From Prosapia bicincta (taxonomy: Eukaryota > Arthropoda > Insecta > Hemiptera > Cercopidae): a stretch of 64,000 nt of DNA. Below are positions 27,255 to 38,919 of this stretch, piece after piece. The notes beneath the pieces were generated by a model. It did no database searches. It had not been told where the DNA came from and saw nothing but the letters and a program-made list of their open reading frames with translations. Position 1 is the first letter of the stretch, and each line of letters opens with the position of its first letter. Made by a program: the position numbers and the translations under genes. The DNA lies in NCBI GenBank assembly GCA_036971475.1, contig JBAIZL010000004.1, positions 63,055,753 through 63,119,752 of the forward strand, given 5' to 3'.

Positions 27255-27735
27255 AAACAAATGTAATGAACGTTTTGCTAACTATTGCTTAGAATAACAA
27301 TATATTTAGTAATACACTAGAGTAAACTGTCAAAATATATTCTTTTAAACTTACCATTTTCATTTTTTGGGTGCTCCTCCACCAATAAGTCGCTTTCCTT
27401 GGTTAGGTCATATTCAAGTGTTACGGTAGTCATATGAGACTCAGGAATTTCGATATCGTCATCTAAAATAGATAAATTGTATATGAGTTATATAATAAGT
27501 CCACACTTTATTTATACATTCCTATAACGGCTAAATAAAACGTACGGCAATGTTGAACAAACTATTTAATAATTTACTTACATTTATTTACATACATACT
27601 ATTATCTACACTTAACATGTATATAAGCGTTAAATCAATGTTATATCAAGGTCTACTAACAACTATTAAATTTTCTAATAGCCTACGTACACTTAGCACA
27701 CACCAAACTGTCACTGTCTGTCACTCTATCATAAT
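27255..27735 (-). repeat. Inverted duplication D1, right arm
   Basis: Reverse-complement copy of 25,715-26,190, including exon, splice sites and upstream markers such as GTGCTAAGTGTACGTAG. Confidence 0.9.
27355..27462 (-). CDS. Inverted twin of exon a, 108 nt, intact
   Basis: On the minus strand it has the acceptor TTTATCTATTTTAG and the donor AATG|GTAAGT, the same 108-nt length and the same phase 1 to phase 1 pattern as 25,979-26,086. All 35 full codons are open. Peptide features are DDIEIPES and LEYDLTKESDLL. Length-changing differences compensate each other near the 3' end, so the frame is kept. Being on the opposite strand it cannot join the plus-strand exons in one transcript. It must belong to another gene, be unused, or report an inversion. 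Confidence 0.4.
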
Positions 27736-27896
27736 TAATTTAACGAGGTATCCACCACTCAGATTCGTCAGACGAGTAATAGGTTTTTTTCAAGTACTAC
27801 GACATTCTTGCTACAGGGACACCATGGTCGAGTCTTTCTACTTCGGTTCTAGTAGCACGGTTTCACACGGTTCCATTAATACCTTGACAATGTTCA

Positions 27897-28094
27897 TCAA
27901 AATCTTGGGCAGTTTTCTTGGCATTTGAATTCCTGTATTTCAACTGAGAGATGCAACCGCTCTAGATGATGGCGGTCAATCGTTATCTCCACACGTTTTA
28001 TCCGGTTCATTGTAATCAATCCTCTCATTCCCTGGAACTGTCTGCAGGACACCCAGTGTATCTCCTTATGACGGCATACACAACAAGTAGACAT
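27897..28094 (-). pseudogene. Unrecognised 65-codon frame between duplicated segments
   Basis: A minus-strand open frame starts at an ATG at 28,094 and is Cys/His-rich at its start (CCVCRHKEIH), then charged. It lies upstream, on that strand, of the inverted exon at 27,355-27,462, which is where a preceding coding segment of the inverted unit would be expected. No family is recognised. It may be a relic. Confidence 0.2.
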
Positions 28095-28149
28095 TCTTTA
28101 CCCTTCAGAAATTATTATTCAAATACGATGTCTCAAACAGCGTTTTTCT

Positions 28150-28714
28150 GATTATTTCCGATTTTGTAACCACATATTGAACGAAGATAGTAATGCGTTA
28201 CCCCAGTTAGACTGCTATTTAAACATACTGTAGGGGTGTAACGTGTTTTCGACAATGTTCCATGAGTGTGAATAGTGGCAGATAGATGACGAAATGAGCC
28301 AGCCTTCACTCAAACATGATGTACCTATGTACTTTCGTTCCTTAAACTATGCATTTATTACAGAGAATTTGTCGAAGGTTTCGTAACTTTAGATCAAAAA
28401 GCGTACTATCACAAGACTAAGCTACAGATTTTATTGACTGAGCAATTAAATTTCCAGGGATAAGGTAAAAGAAATCTTTGGATTGTAAATCTGTAATATT
28501 ACGACTTTTAAACGACACGTCGCTCTTTCTCTAACCACGAAAATGCTGGCTAGCCTTCAAGAGAACCTTGCGATGTTCATTTTTCCCACAATGAAGTCAA
28601 TAAGGGTTTCGTAAATGAAACAACTTAGATACATTGGAATTAATCATGGTTATCTATAAACCAAAAGAGTTACTCTAAGCTAGGCCATCTTATTAATTGG
28701 AGTTTTAAAGTAAA
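28150..28714 (+). repeat. Direct duplication D2, copy 2
   Basis: Second copy of 26,366-26,931. Together with the D1 arms it brackets the centre of the rearranged region. Confidence 0.85.
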
Positions 28715-29249
28715 CTGAGAAATCAAAAGATGGAAAGCATAGCTAGAGGAAAGCGGCTAGTTGGTCGAGATATGTGAAGCGTCATTTGAGTTAATGTGTA
28801 TCTACTGTGATGGATGACGGCCTGTTTTGGGGGATAATGGGTGCTAGTATAGGTGATAGTGAGCGACATCAAATAAAAACTAAGCTTCACGTTAAATAAG
28901 ATGACAACAAACATATTGAAGGTCCTGTGTTGTACTAGGTGATCCTGAAGGAAGATATACAATTTATGAGGGAAATAACGGTACCGCCAGAAGAGAAAAA
29001 GCTCCAAAGAGAAAGTAAATGTGATTGCTCCCTTGCATTATGAGGATTCGATATGAGTACTGTTAGCTGTACATAACATGTCTTTCAACATATGAAAATG
29101 CAAGGTTATTTTGACTTTTATAGGCTACATGAGTAAGTGGTTGGAGGCTAACGCTCTGGTTAAACCAGAAGCTGTAACCATAACGGATACATAGTTTTAC
29201 GTCAAATAATGAGCCGTTTTTTTTGTTTCCTCGTTGCTGCATTCAGAAC

Positions 29250-29960
29250 TTGGATGTATCTCCGAGTTAACACAATTTTCTAGGACTTTCGCAGCGCTCT
29301 TAATTTTAAAAAAAAACCAGGGCTAGACAGGCGCCCTCTAGATAGCTGCTGTTTTATAGAGAATATTATCTTCCCAGCTATTTACTATTAGGGACCAAAT
29401 CGGATTTGGATACTGCTGTATTACACTACGTATTTAACCTGCGGATTCATTCCAATATCTAAGATTGCTGCTATATAATGAAGAAAAGCTATGATCTGAA
29501 GGAGAAAGCAGGGTACTACAAACCAAAAAATCTTATTTGGCTATATAACTTTCGAAAACACGTAAACTCTTTAACTTTTAAAAGTAAAGAAATAGCCCGA
29601 ATGAGGTTTTAAAGATATCATCTACCGGAAAAAAGACAACAAAAATAGTAATAATGTATTGTGCATTTTTAGTCACCCTTTCATTGCAAGGATATCAATA
29701 ATCCTCAGAAAAACCAGGCGTTTAGGCCATTGCATAAAGAATTTGAGAAATTATCATGCTGCAAGGGTGTGACGCCCAGCAGCGGATCGGCCTGAAAGGG
29801 AGGAAATACCGGTCGTGAAACAATCGACTAAGATTTTTTTTGCGAAAACACAACACGATACCCTTGCACACTGTGAAAGGGAAAAAACCTAAGAACGTTT
29901 TGTGGACCTGAGATTAGCATTTTAGGTCTGGGATCAAGAAGCTTGCTATCCTAGGTTTGG
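29250..29960 (+). pseudogene. Diverged relic of the unit at 32,400-33,250
   Basis: Short collinear matches occur in the same order: GCGCT..., CCAGG.TA.ACAGGC, TTTTATAGAGAAT, then GCTATGA.(C/G)TGAAG, CTTATTTGG or similar, and GCATTTTAGG.(C/T)(G/T)GGGATCAAG. The frame is broken many times. The best-preserved peptide, YDL..K..YYK..NLIWLYN, is shared with the copy at 31,645-31,947. Confidence 0.5.
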
Positions 29961-30149
29961 TCTGGAGTTTTGATGGATTGAACTTAATCTCGTATTTCTA
30001 TAGGGACAGTGCGAAACCAGTAAACATGACTGACTATAGTGAGAAGAAGTCTTTTAAGTAAGGGCAGTGAATCGCTGCTATACTATTAGATACTTAGTAT
30101 GGAATTTGTATATAATTGAGCTGTTCCAGATACTGCTAATTACCAGACT

Positions 30150-30240
30150 AAATTATACAATCTGGCTCTTGAATTTGACACTACTATGGACATAGACCTT
30201 ATAAATAGTTTGACCCAACTACAGAAAGCGACAAGTTAAA
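30150..30240 (+). pseudogene. Diverged copy of exon a
   Basis: The segment CTCTTGAATTTGACACTACT to GACCTTATAAAT aligns with the centre of the inverted exon a (CTTGAATATGACCTAACC). It encodes LEFDTTMDIDL and stops at TAA. No acceptor or donor matches those of the intact exons. Confidence 0.45.
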
Positions 30241-30334
30241 CAAAACATTACGGTTTACTTTACTATGTTTTACTAAACATAGTAATTTACTAAAACATTT
30301 TAAATGGTTTTAATAGTTTATTTATCTATTTTAG

Positions 30335-30400
30335 ATGAACACGATTACACAGCGGAGGAAAAGAAAAAAGAACGAGGGAAATTGAAAACTATTATTGTTC
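30335..30400 (+). CDS. Phase 1 exon b, 66 nt, charged, unknown family
   Basis: The acceptor TTATCTATTTTAG and first bases ATGA are the same as those of exon a. With the donor GTTC|GTAGGT the exon is 66 nt, phase 1 on both sides, and encodes EHDYTAEEKKKERGK followed by LKTIIV. If it is not spliced, the frame continues through RRLEL to TAA at 30,415-30,417. That short continuation resembles the start of exon c (CGTAGG...AATTG), so exon b may be terminal or may have fused with a relic of exon c. Function unknown. Confidence 0.45.
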
Positions 30401-30944
30401 GTAGGTTGGAATTGTAAACTAAAATACATACTTAATAGTTCTGAACAAAATATACAAGCTTTTTACAAAAATAATATTACCTACTGTGTATTTTGTAAAC
30501 TATATCTCTCATGGTTACTATTTTAGTAAATTATTTTTTAAATACAGGCTGAAACAGATTGTTTCGGACATTATTCAAATTATTTTCATATAGTATTATG
30601 TATTATTGGTAAAATGTATTGCTAAGTTATTGGCCTTAGACAATTGTAAGGAATAGGCGATAAGTCTCAATAAAATACCTGTTTGTTTGTTACCGAAAGC
30701 ACCATTCATGATGAGAATTTGAAACAAGATTTTTCTTACCACATTGGTGAATTAACCATATTTATATACCTTAACTATTTTAGTGAATATCCACTGATCA
30801 CCTAAATTGTAGGAACACTTAAGATGTTTTTTAAATGAGATATTTTATTAAATCTTTCCATATATTCAAGTTTTTTCTGTACTTTTACTTAGAGCATAAT
30901 TCTTTACGTAATATTATAGAAAGCCAAACACCCACACACACATA

Positions 30945-31152
<208 letters not shown>

Positions 31153-31173
31153 ACAATATATATTCTTGTGTAA

Positions 31174-31274
31174 TAATAAAGAACATAAGTCAAAATACAA
31201 ATACAAGAATTATAATTTAATTTACAATTCAATTATAATTCTTGTATTTCTATTTTGACTTATGTTCTTTATTA
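31174..31274. repeat. Hairpin element H5 (44-nt arms)
   Basis: 31,174-31,217 and 31,231-31,274 are inverted copies, with two or three differences, separated by 13 nt. (TA)n lies on the left, TA-rich sequence on the right. It has the same architecture as H1, H2 and H4 but a different arm sequence. Confidence 0.8.
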
Positions 31275-31384
31275 AATATATATATTTATTTGTATGTAAA
31301 TTCATTCAGTTACTTCATTTATAAATTTAATATTCATATTTGCTTTACATCATTTTTTCTTGTTTCAAATTCCTTTTGTTGTAG

Positions 31385-31480
31385 TGCGTAGGCTACAATT
31401 GAGGAGGGAAGAGAGAAGCTTTTACATTACACCTTCACTTGACACAATTCCAGAAGAAAATGAAGAGACCCTCAGAGCCT
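31385..31480 (+). CDS. Phase 1 exon c, 96 nt, basic then acidic with IPEE motif
   Basis: The acceptor CCTTTTGTTGTAG is good and the donor GCCT|GTAAGA is good. The exon is 96 nt, phase 1 on both sides, and open in this phase. It encodes a basic start (RRLQLRREERSF) followed by TPSLDTIPEENEE. The TP.LD.IPEE segment recurs in the exon at 54,577 (TPTLDPIPEEEEEE), and a truncated copy of the whole exon lies at 23,516. Joining exon b to c keeps the frame. Family unknown; IPEE-type acidic stretches are usually disordered binding segments, which is inference only. Confidence 0.5.
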
Positions 31481-31644
31481 GTAAGATAAAATATTTATTC
31501 TTCTTCCCATTTATAGAAAAAAATATTTCATATATTTGTTACCCATTTTGTAGTTCATAAATAATTTGGTTTGTTTTGCGTGTACACTCGAAGATTGATC
31601 AGGCGTTTTACAATTATAAAACGGCCGTTCACAACACAAGATAG

Positions 31645-31947
31645 TTGACAATATTAAACATGAAAACAATATTGCAGTGCAGTTACTTCACTTTTAAAAT
31701 ACTATTGCACTCATTACAATCATTTAAAACTTTAGCAAATTCAATAAAGAAGTCATACCTCCCCGGCACAACCATTTTAGGTTATCTCAAGCGAACCAAG
31801 AATAATCTGTTTCTTTCCAATGTCGAATCGTCCTCCAATAAGAAAGGAATCTATGACCTGAACGCCAAAGACGGGGACTACAAACAAGAAAATCTCATTT
31901 GGCTCTATAACTCTTTAAAACGCTTTGGATTCTTTATTAAGCTTTAA
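31645..31947 (+). pseudogene. Unrecognised 100-codon frame, best copy of segment D3
   Basis: An ATG-started open frame coincides with the start of duplicated segment D3. The same reading is interrupted by indels in copy 1 (24,500) and conserved in pieces at about 29,470 and 32,680 (YDL..K..YK..NLIWLYN). Four related copies with recoverable peptide similarity suggest an ancestral coding exon. It starts just after the donor of exon c, so if real it belongs to a different transcript or is a relic. No family recognised. Confidence 0.3.
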
Positions 31948-32265
31948 AATTCAAAACATGGAGCGTATGAAGTTCTTAATAAGATCAATCAATATCATCT
32001 ACTACAGAGTTAGACAACCAAAACGGAAACCAAAAAGCATGCACTTTATTCGACAAAGTCCTTACAAGGTCAAGGTAGCATGCATAGCATAGCAACTTAA
32101 GAGAGACGCACAGATCGTGATAGCTGTTTAGAACTGTTTTTTTTTCAATAACATACAGCGATTACGTTGTTCTAGATGACTGTGTAAGTTATGTGAAAAC
32201 GTAGAAATGACAGGGATAGTAACAATGGTCTTTCGAAACAGGTTTTATTGAGATGCATTTTCATA
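31705..32265 (+). repeat. Duplicated segment D3, copy 2
   Basis: Partner of 24,500-25,070 in direct orientation, 7.2 kb away. The distance is close to that between the truncated exon copy (23,516) and exon c (31,385), about 7.9 kb, so one large duplication may have carried both. Confidence 0.75.
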
Positions 32266-32309
32266 CATTTTACCAATCGACATTTTCATACCATTTCCTT
32301 TATTAACAT

Positions 32310-33360
32310 ATGAAGGTGAAACGTTTGGTGTACACATGTAGGTGGGTGGAGTCTAAATTTCTGCAAATATCAGAGGATCTAATCATAGTGGCAACATTGT
32401 TAAGACAACTTGTAAACCGATTTTGTGATGCATTCACATATAGGAAGGGACCTGATAGTAGATACAAATTTCGAAGATGTATGAAGCGCTTGGGCATCCG
32501 AAGAACCAGGATTATACAGGCTTTTTTATAGAGAATTTTTCTTTCTCAACAATACACTATTTGGGATTATACCGGATGAAGATATAGCAGGGGAAAACTA
32601 AGTCGTCAACCTTGAGGAGAAATTGCTCGCAGGATAAGCGTGGTCGTGTTCGTTCCATATAGAGGAGTACTGCATTATAATGATGAAAAGCTATGAGTTG
32701 AAGGTGAAAGAATAAGACTCCAAACTACGAAATCTTTATTGGGTATTTAACATCCGAAAAAGCCATGGATTCACTCCGAATTTGGTAAAGTAATTGGAAT
32801 TCCCTTATGAGGTTCTATAGGGAATAAATGATGATAGGGATAAGGAGACGTTCATATGGCAAACTAATAATCATTCAATTAAAGCAATTTGCCACTCTCA
32901 AGGGGTTTAATAACTTTGTCCTGAAAGAGAAAAGCAAAGGTCGTGACAGCAGTGTACAACGATATTTTTGCGATTACGATGGCCTAGCCGGCTCTGTGTG
33001 TGAACACTTGAAAGTGAATGGGATAGTAACGACGGTCTTTGGAAAGACGGTTTACTGAATTGAAAAACTGGAGGGTCAAGACCAGTGCATCGAAATACCA
33101 ATGTAACTATAAAATAATGAGCACAATCTTTAATGCATGATGAAAAGTTACATTGTTAGCAAATACCGTCAGATCAAACTCTTTGAGAAAACTTTGTGCA
33201 CCTACGAGAATAGCATTTTAGGATGGGGATCAAGTAACTTTCCATCACTAAACACGAATTGCGGATATGATAGTTTGAACTGTAAAATTGGGAAAAGTAT
33301 AATAAAAGAAATCTCCAAAGACTCAGTTGTCGACATCGTGGTATGCATCTTCTACCCATA
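32310..33360 (+). pseudogene. Series of broken coding-like frames
   Basis: Three plus-strand open frames follow one another (32,310-32,531; 32,828-33,058; 33,137-33,361), separated by stops and frame changes. The middle one ends in NGIVTTVFGKT, also readable in segment D3 copy 1 near 24,990 as GIVTTVFRNT. GGAGGGTCAAGACCA follows in both. The order matches the relics at 24.9-25.3 kb and 29.3-30.0 kb. This looks like one ancestral unit, duplicated and decaying. Protein family unknown. Confidence 0.35.
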
Positions 33361-33534
33361 GAGCTCTAACGAAGATGGAAAATCTAAATATATTCCAACA
33401 GGCACAATCCGAGCCCTGTAGCCAGGAATCTCTGTGCTGACATCAAGGGTTTTAAGGTCACTGAAACGTTACAAGAAATTTAGATACTCATTATGTAATT
33501 CTCACATTTCGACACGCATAATGACCCAACGTAC

Positions 33535-33632
33535 ATGTGTGATTTTACTCTTGAATATAACCTAACTTCAAAAATCGACCTAACTGACGAATTCGACCAA
33601 ACTACCGAAATAGATAGGTTTAAATACTAATT
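33535..33632 (+). pseudogene. Diverged copy of exon a
   Basis: ACTCTTGAATATAACCTAAC and the next 30 bases align with exon a and its inverted twin (CTTGAATATGACCTAACC). The frame reads TLEYNLTSKIDL and ends at TAA at 33,628. The splice sites are not conserved. Confidence 0.45.
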
Positions 33633-33639
33633 GAAGGTT

Positions 33640-35283
33640 TATTTCAATATGCTTTAGTAAATACAGATTTTGTAAACAATAGTTACCAATTAGTATATTA
33701 CATTTGACATGGTATTTATAAATTGTTTGGTATCTTTTTGAAATTCCTTTATTTAAAATGTCATATCTATCTATCAATCTCTATCTCATTTTTAGTCTCC
33801 CTCCCTCTCTCTCTCTCTCTCTATCTCTCCCTTGTATATATGTATATTTACCTATAGGTAGTAATATCTTGAAAATTTGACTTTTTTGGTTGATGCAGAA
33901 ATCCAAAGAGGATGCTGTTATTTTTAGTCTACTGTATGAAAGTGATATTGTACCAAATGATTGAATTTCAGATGTGTCTAATTTTGAATTGTGTTAGAAT
34001 ATATTGCACCGAAGTGAACTTATCTAATAGCAATTGTGTAAAAATAATAAGTAATAGACAGTTAGGGCGTTAGGTCTAAACAATATATATAAGGCCTACT
34101 TGAGGACTTCAATCTCAAAAAATCTTTGTCAGCGATTTATCGAAACACCTAAGCACACTATTTTGCGATGAATCATTGAAGCACTGTCCGGCAGACACCC
34201 ATCACAGAATTTTATGGCTAAGTACTGTATGCACTGTTGAGTTCCTATACGAGACAAAGAGGGTCACCACCTGTCTAACAAGAAATAATAGGCTAACGAT
34301 AGGCTAAATAAACTTTTTAGTAAAGAATTTTGATAATGTTTTGTAAAAAATATATATTATTAAAGTTGTTAAACATTGCGTTGTAAATTGGATTTTTAAC
34401 ATTTACAACCTAATAAATTTCATATACAACTTGTGCAAAAATAATATAAATACAAATAATTTCAGCCATAAAAATATGGTAAAGTAATAAGCTATAATTA
34501 GATCATTCAACAAAATAATTAGGTTGATTATAATAACTAGGCTCGTGACCCAACATCGCGAGAACTCTAACACACTTTCAAAATACACTTCAAGTAACGC
34601 AAGTCCTCTTGGGTTGACTAGTTACATGATTAATAATGGAAACATTCATGATTAAATAATGTTTACTTTGTACTTATGTAGAAGTTGCTTTTCTGAAACT
34701 GTCGTTCTTTTTATTTAATACGTTACTTTTTGTCCCTATTCCTAGGCTTGTATCTGGTAGACATTTTCATTACAGCCTTTTCCTGGGAGACGTAATATCC
34801 CTATTAATCCCCTCTTCAAACTATCCAAAGACTTATATGCATACATTACTTTTATCCTCATCCTATCCTAGAATCACTCAGCTTCCACACGGGTATACAA
34901 TAATCCTTCATAGCGTTAGTCAGAAAAATATTGCTGACTCATTTGTTTTTCTCATTACTAAAATTACCAAATGCAAGATAGTGAAAGAAAACTTGCCATA
35001 CATACTACCATACGTAATTAATGAAAATAACTGTCAAAAACTTCGGTTTTACGCCTCGTCCATCTCATTTAGCAACTCGACTCAAGATATTTTTGACAAT
35101 TCACTTGAAACAAATAGGTCTGCCTTTTCTTCATGAAGGGGGGGCATTTTTGTTCAATGTTTTTAAATAGTAGTTTTCAAGATCCATATTTTATAATAAA
35201 ATATTCTATAAACAATATTACTTTACATTATATTCCCTAATTAATATTTTATTAAGGGACTGTATTTTATAAAGTATAATTTC

Positions 35284-35339
<56 letters not shown>

Positions 35340-36205
35340 ATAGGAACAAAATTTTCCGTTGATTTCCCACAATATCAAGTTTTTAAATTACAATGACTGA
35401 GTTAATTATATCCTATTGTTCAAGTTATTTGCCATACGTTGGTTTTCATAGTTAAGTTAGACATGAATAAAGATCTATTTGATGGTAATCGAGAAAGGAA
35501 GCCCATAACGCAAAGAACGGAAGATAAAGTTTTTGCTATAATGTCTCAATATGTTACATTTGTAGAAATTGCGGATGTTATAATTATACTGAAATTCTTG
35601 GTCAATATTGTGTTTAGTGGGTTTTATATATTTGGTTATATAGTAGTTAATTATTTTGTTAAAAAAAAACTAGTAATAATTTTAAACTTTGTTAAAACGA
35701 AAAATATTATTTAATCACTTTAATATTGAAATATAACTTTAAAATTAAGTTTCACTGAACGTAATGGACTAAAAATTTCAAGAGTAAAATATTATATGAA
35801 AAATATCACTTCTTGAATGAAGTCTAAGGAAACTTTTCCTCACACCCTTTTTTCTAACTCGTCCTTTTTGCTCTATTTGATAAAACTGTAATGTTCCAAA
35901 TCAGGACTAGTTATTGTGAGCCCTTAACCGATCCGTTTCCTAACTTGATTAGAGAGCTGATCTGACCCATAATCCTTCCTTCTTTATCAATACCGAAAAT
36001 TTGATTGTTTAATTAATCAATCCACGCAGAAAAACATTTACCAGTAAGCAACAATAGTTGGCAATATCATTCTTCAACAGAATTTGGCTTTGAACAGTCC
36101 CCCCCTTCACCTCTCTTGCAACACAGCCAGGTAGTATTAGCTACACACATATTAGAATCTTAAACTAGATGTGAAAATTTCGATTATATTTTTAACACTA
36201 TATAT
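33640..36205. other. AT-rich stretch, no supported gene
   Basis: Only short open frames without motifs. A CT-rich run lies at about 33,800-33,830 and a (TA)n array at 35,287-35,338. In the gene model this would be intron between the exons at 31,385 and 49,638. Confidence 0.5.
35287..35338. repeat. (TA)n microsatellite
   Basis: Pure TA array. Confidence 0.95.
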
Positions 36206-36335
36206 GTGATGTTGAGCCATTCAAGTATAACGTTCTATTGTACAATGAAAACAAGAAAAAGGAAAATATATTTGTCTGTAAAAGCATGATTTATAAAAAC
36301 AAAAAATACGCCATGTATAGAACCCAGAAAGCAAA

Positions 36336-36366
36336 TGACGTCAGAGGCTTTACGTATATATATGAG
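36336..36366 (+). promoter_or_regulatory. CRE palindrome followed by a TATA box
   Basis: TGACGTCA at 36,336-36,343 is followed about 10 bp later by TATATATATG. An AATAAA lies about 80 bp downstream. The arrangement resembles an LTR-type or Pol II promoter, but no LTR borders or adjoining gene could be identified, so function is uncertain. Confidence 0.3.
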
Positions 36367-36699
36367 TACTAATAATACCGAGCAGGAAGCACGAAACTGC
36401 CGTAAGCAATATGTTGAATAACCGTTAGCTATGTGTTAGTGTAAATAAATTGTTAGTGTTTATTTGTATTGAGAATTAATATTGAAAATCTGCTGAGGTA
36501 GTACATGACGCTTCCATCCATCACTAACAAAATTCTCATTATTTTATTTCTGCCTCCGCGTCACAGAAACAATTATCAGTATTAGGCTACCTAATATTGA
36601 CCACTCACGTGCTAAGCCTAATTGCGGTTGGTAAAACGAAATTACCATTCGAATTGGGTTTTACTTACTAACACGCATCAGTTTTGCACGCAAGATACT

Positions 36700-37260
36700 A
36701 GCACGTATCGTTCTTCCTTTCATCTTATTCTAATTGTGCTTCTTTATCTTTCTTTTATTTCTAACTACTTTTTGTTATTTCTTTTCTCTTGTCTTCTAGT
36801 TTTCTTCATTTCTTCTTTCTTTAGCATTTATTCCTAACCATCATCCTTGTTTTTTTAACTCCTTTTCTTTCTTTTTTTCTACATTTCTTGTCTTTTTTTA
36901 TCTTTCTTGTTTATTTTTCCTGATCGGTTTTTTACAAAACTTATAATTTATCGATGCTGAACTTCGACATTGTTATATTTTGTTTATATGCAATTATTTT
37001 AACTTATATTTATCTTATTTTAACCAAGATACTGAGTACTGTTTGCCGTCATCCTCCAAACTCTCCGGCTAATAATTTATTTTCTACTATTTTTTTTTAT
37101 TAATTTTTTATATTTTTTATTCATTTTTTATTACTTTTTTAAATTTTTTCATTTTTTTATTACTTTTCCCTTATTTTATATTATTTACCCTTTATTAAAC
37201 TATTTCTTATTTATGTACTTATTATTGTATTATTTTTTATTATCCTTAACTTTATTTGTT
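36700..37260. repeat. T-rich low-complexity region
   Basis: Long runs of T with TTA and TTC interruptions. The hydrophobic open frame at 36,622-36,837 results from this composition. Confidence 0.8.
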
Positions 37261-37555
37261 CTAAACCTATCTACAACATTTTTAATAAAAATGTTTTAGT
37301 AAAACACATTTAGTTATGCCTCGTTCTTATAGATTTTGTTTTTTTCCAATTATTTTTACTTTCCTCGCCTTAGCCCTCCTTTGTTTGACTGAATATCTGG
37401 CTAATTCTTTGGAGAACTAAATTTACTTTCTCTAATTTTTTGCATGAAGTTCTTGTATATATATATATATTTATATACCATTATTTAAAGTTCTTTGATG
37501 CTCGTTAGTAAACAAAATAATTTATAAAATAACTAATACAAAACAACATAATATT

Positions 37556-37558
<3 letters not shown>

Positions 37559-37620
<62 letters not shown>
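37559..37620. repeat. (TA)n microsatellite
   Basis: Pure TA array. Confidence 0.95.
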
Positions 37621-37624
<4 letters not shown>

Positions 37625-37842
37625 TTTACTAGTATACCCTGGGAAAAGTAGATGAACCAACTTTCATGTGATTTCTTTAGAGTTTATAATTGTGTTCCTA
37701 AATATAAATCTAGAGCATTAACATTTACTTAGGCTATTTTCACAAAACCCAATTTCCACTGATTTCAACTCTACCTTAGTTTAACCATGATTCGTGGATA
37801 TATTTTATATGGACACCAAATTTATGTTATAGTTTTAAATAC

Positions 37843-37847
<5 letters not shown>

Positions 37848-37899
<52 letters not shown>
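37848..37899. repeat. (TA)n microsatellite
   Basis: Pure TA array ending in a T run. Confidence 0.95.
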
Positions 37900-37907
<8 letters not shown>

Positions 37908-37967
37908 TCTTTATTATATTCTTATTATTGAAAAATATAATTTAAAGAACTTTTTTATTTTAACCTA

Positions 37968-38465
37968 AGACGAAAGTTACGTAAAGACCTATATCAATGC
38001 ATAACCTATCACAATAGCTCCGTGAAGACAGCTGCCAATGCATACCTTACCACTAAAGCTACGTAGAGATAGTTACCTAGTAAACATTTACGTAGAGACT
38101 TCTATATATGCATGTTCAGAAGCAATAGCTACGTATAGACATCTACCAATGCATGACTTAAGACAAAAGTTACGTAAAGACCTATATCAATGCATAACCT
38201 ATCACAATAGTTGCTTGAAGACAGCTGTCAATGCATTCCCTATCACAATAGCTCCGTAAAGACAGCTACCAACGTATGACCTAAAGCAATAGCTAGGTAT
38301 AGACATCTACCAAAGCATGACTTAAGACAATAATTACGTAAGGTCCTATATCAATGCATACCCTATCACAATATCTACGTAAAACAGCTATCAAAGCATG
38401 CCCTATCCCAATAGGTACGTTAAGACAGCAACCGATGCATAGCGTATCACAATAGCTACGTCCAG
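37968..38465 (+). repeat. Minisatellite, unit about 40 bp, with higher-order pattern
   Basis: About 12 units of the type CAATGCATA-CCTATCACAATAGCTACGTAAAGACAGCTA. A longer block (ACTTAAGACAAAAGTTACGTAAAGACC, with variants) recurs near 37,968, 38,155 and 38,316, so units were copied in groups. Most units contain TACGTA or TCCGTA. Not coding. Confidence 0.88.
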
Positions 38466-38635
38466 CGCGAAACTGAAGAGTTTTTAAAAGCAAGGAATTT
38501 GTCACGGAAGGGTATTTTACTGTTAAACAAAGCACCGCCGCATCCCGTTGAAGATCAAATATGCTCTGATGATATCCTAGCTTTATATCTTCCCGCAATA
38601 TTACAAGCCCAATCCAGCCGATAGATCCTCATGCT

Positions 38636-38636
<1 letters not shown>

Positions 38637-38709
<73 letters not shown>
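38637..38709. repeat. (TA)n microsatellite
   Basis: Pure TA array of about 73 bp. Confidence 0.95.
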
Positions 38710-38711
<2 letters not shown>

Positions 38712-38919
38712 CAAAAAGCTACCCTTTTACAAACACCCTTGTAAGCTTTCTAAAAAATTAGAGTCAAGCGAGTTGTGTACTGTATACTGAGTCATACTGT
38801 ATAATCCTCAGTCATAATAAGGCTGTTGGCTATGTTATCCATCCACTTATAGAAACATATTCGACATTTCTTATCAAGAAACTTATCAAGTTTAGATAAT
38901 AGATGTTACGATTATTGAA

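Noticed and set aside
36065..36132. Possible 50-nt exon (acceptor TTCAACAG, donor CCAG|GTAGTA)
   Set aside because: The length does not keep the phase pattern, the interior is a C run, and no neighbour shares its frame.
36622..36837. Frame with an apparent membrane helix
   Set aside because: The hydrophobic residues come from a T-rich low-complexity region, and there is no splice or promoter context.
37968..38465. CRISPR-like array
   Set aside because: The units are contiguous and diverged without unique spacers, and the DNA is clearly eukaryotic. The same reasoning applies to the arrays at 22,804, 44,335 and 62,285.
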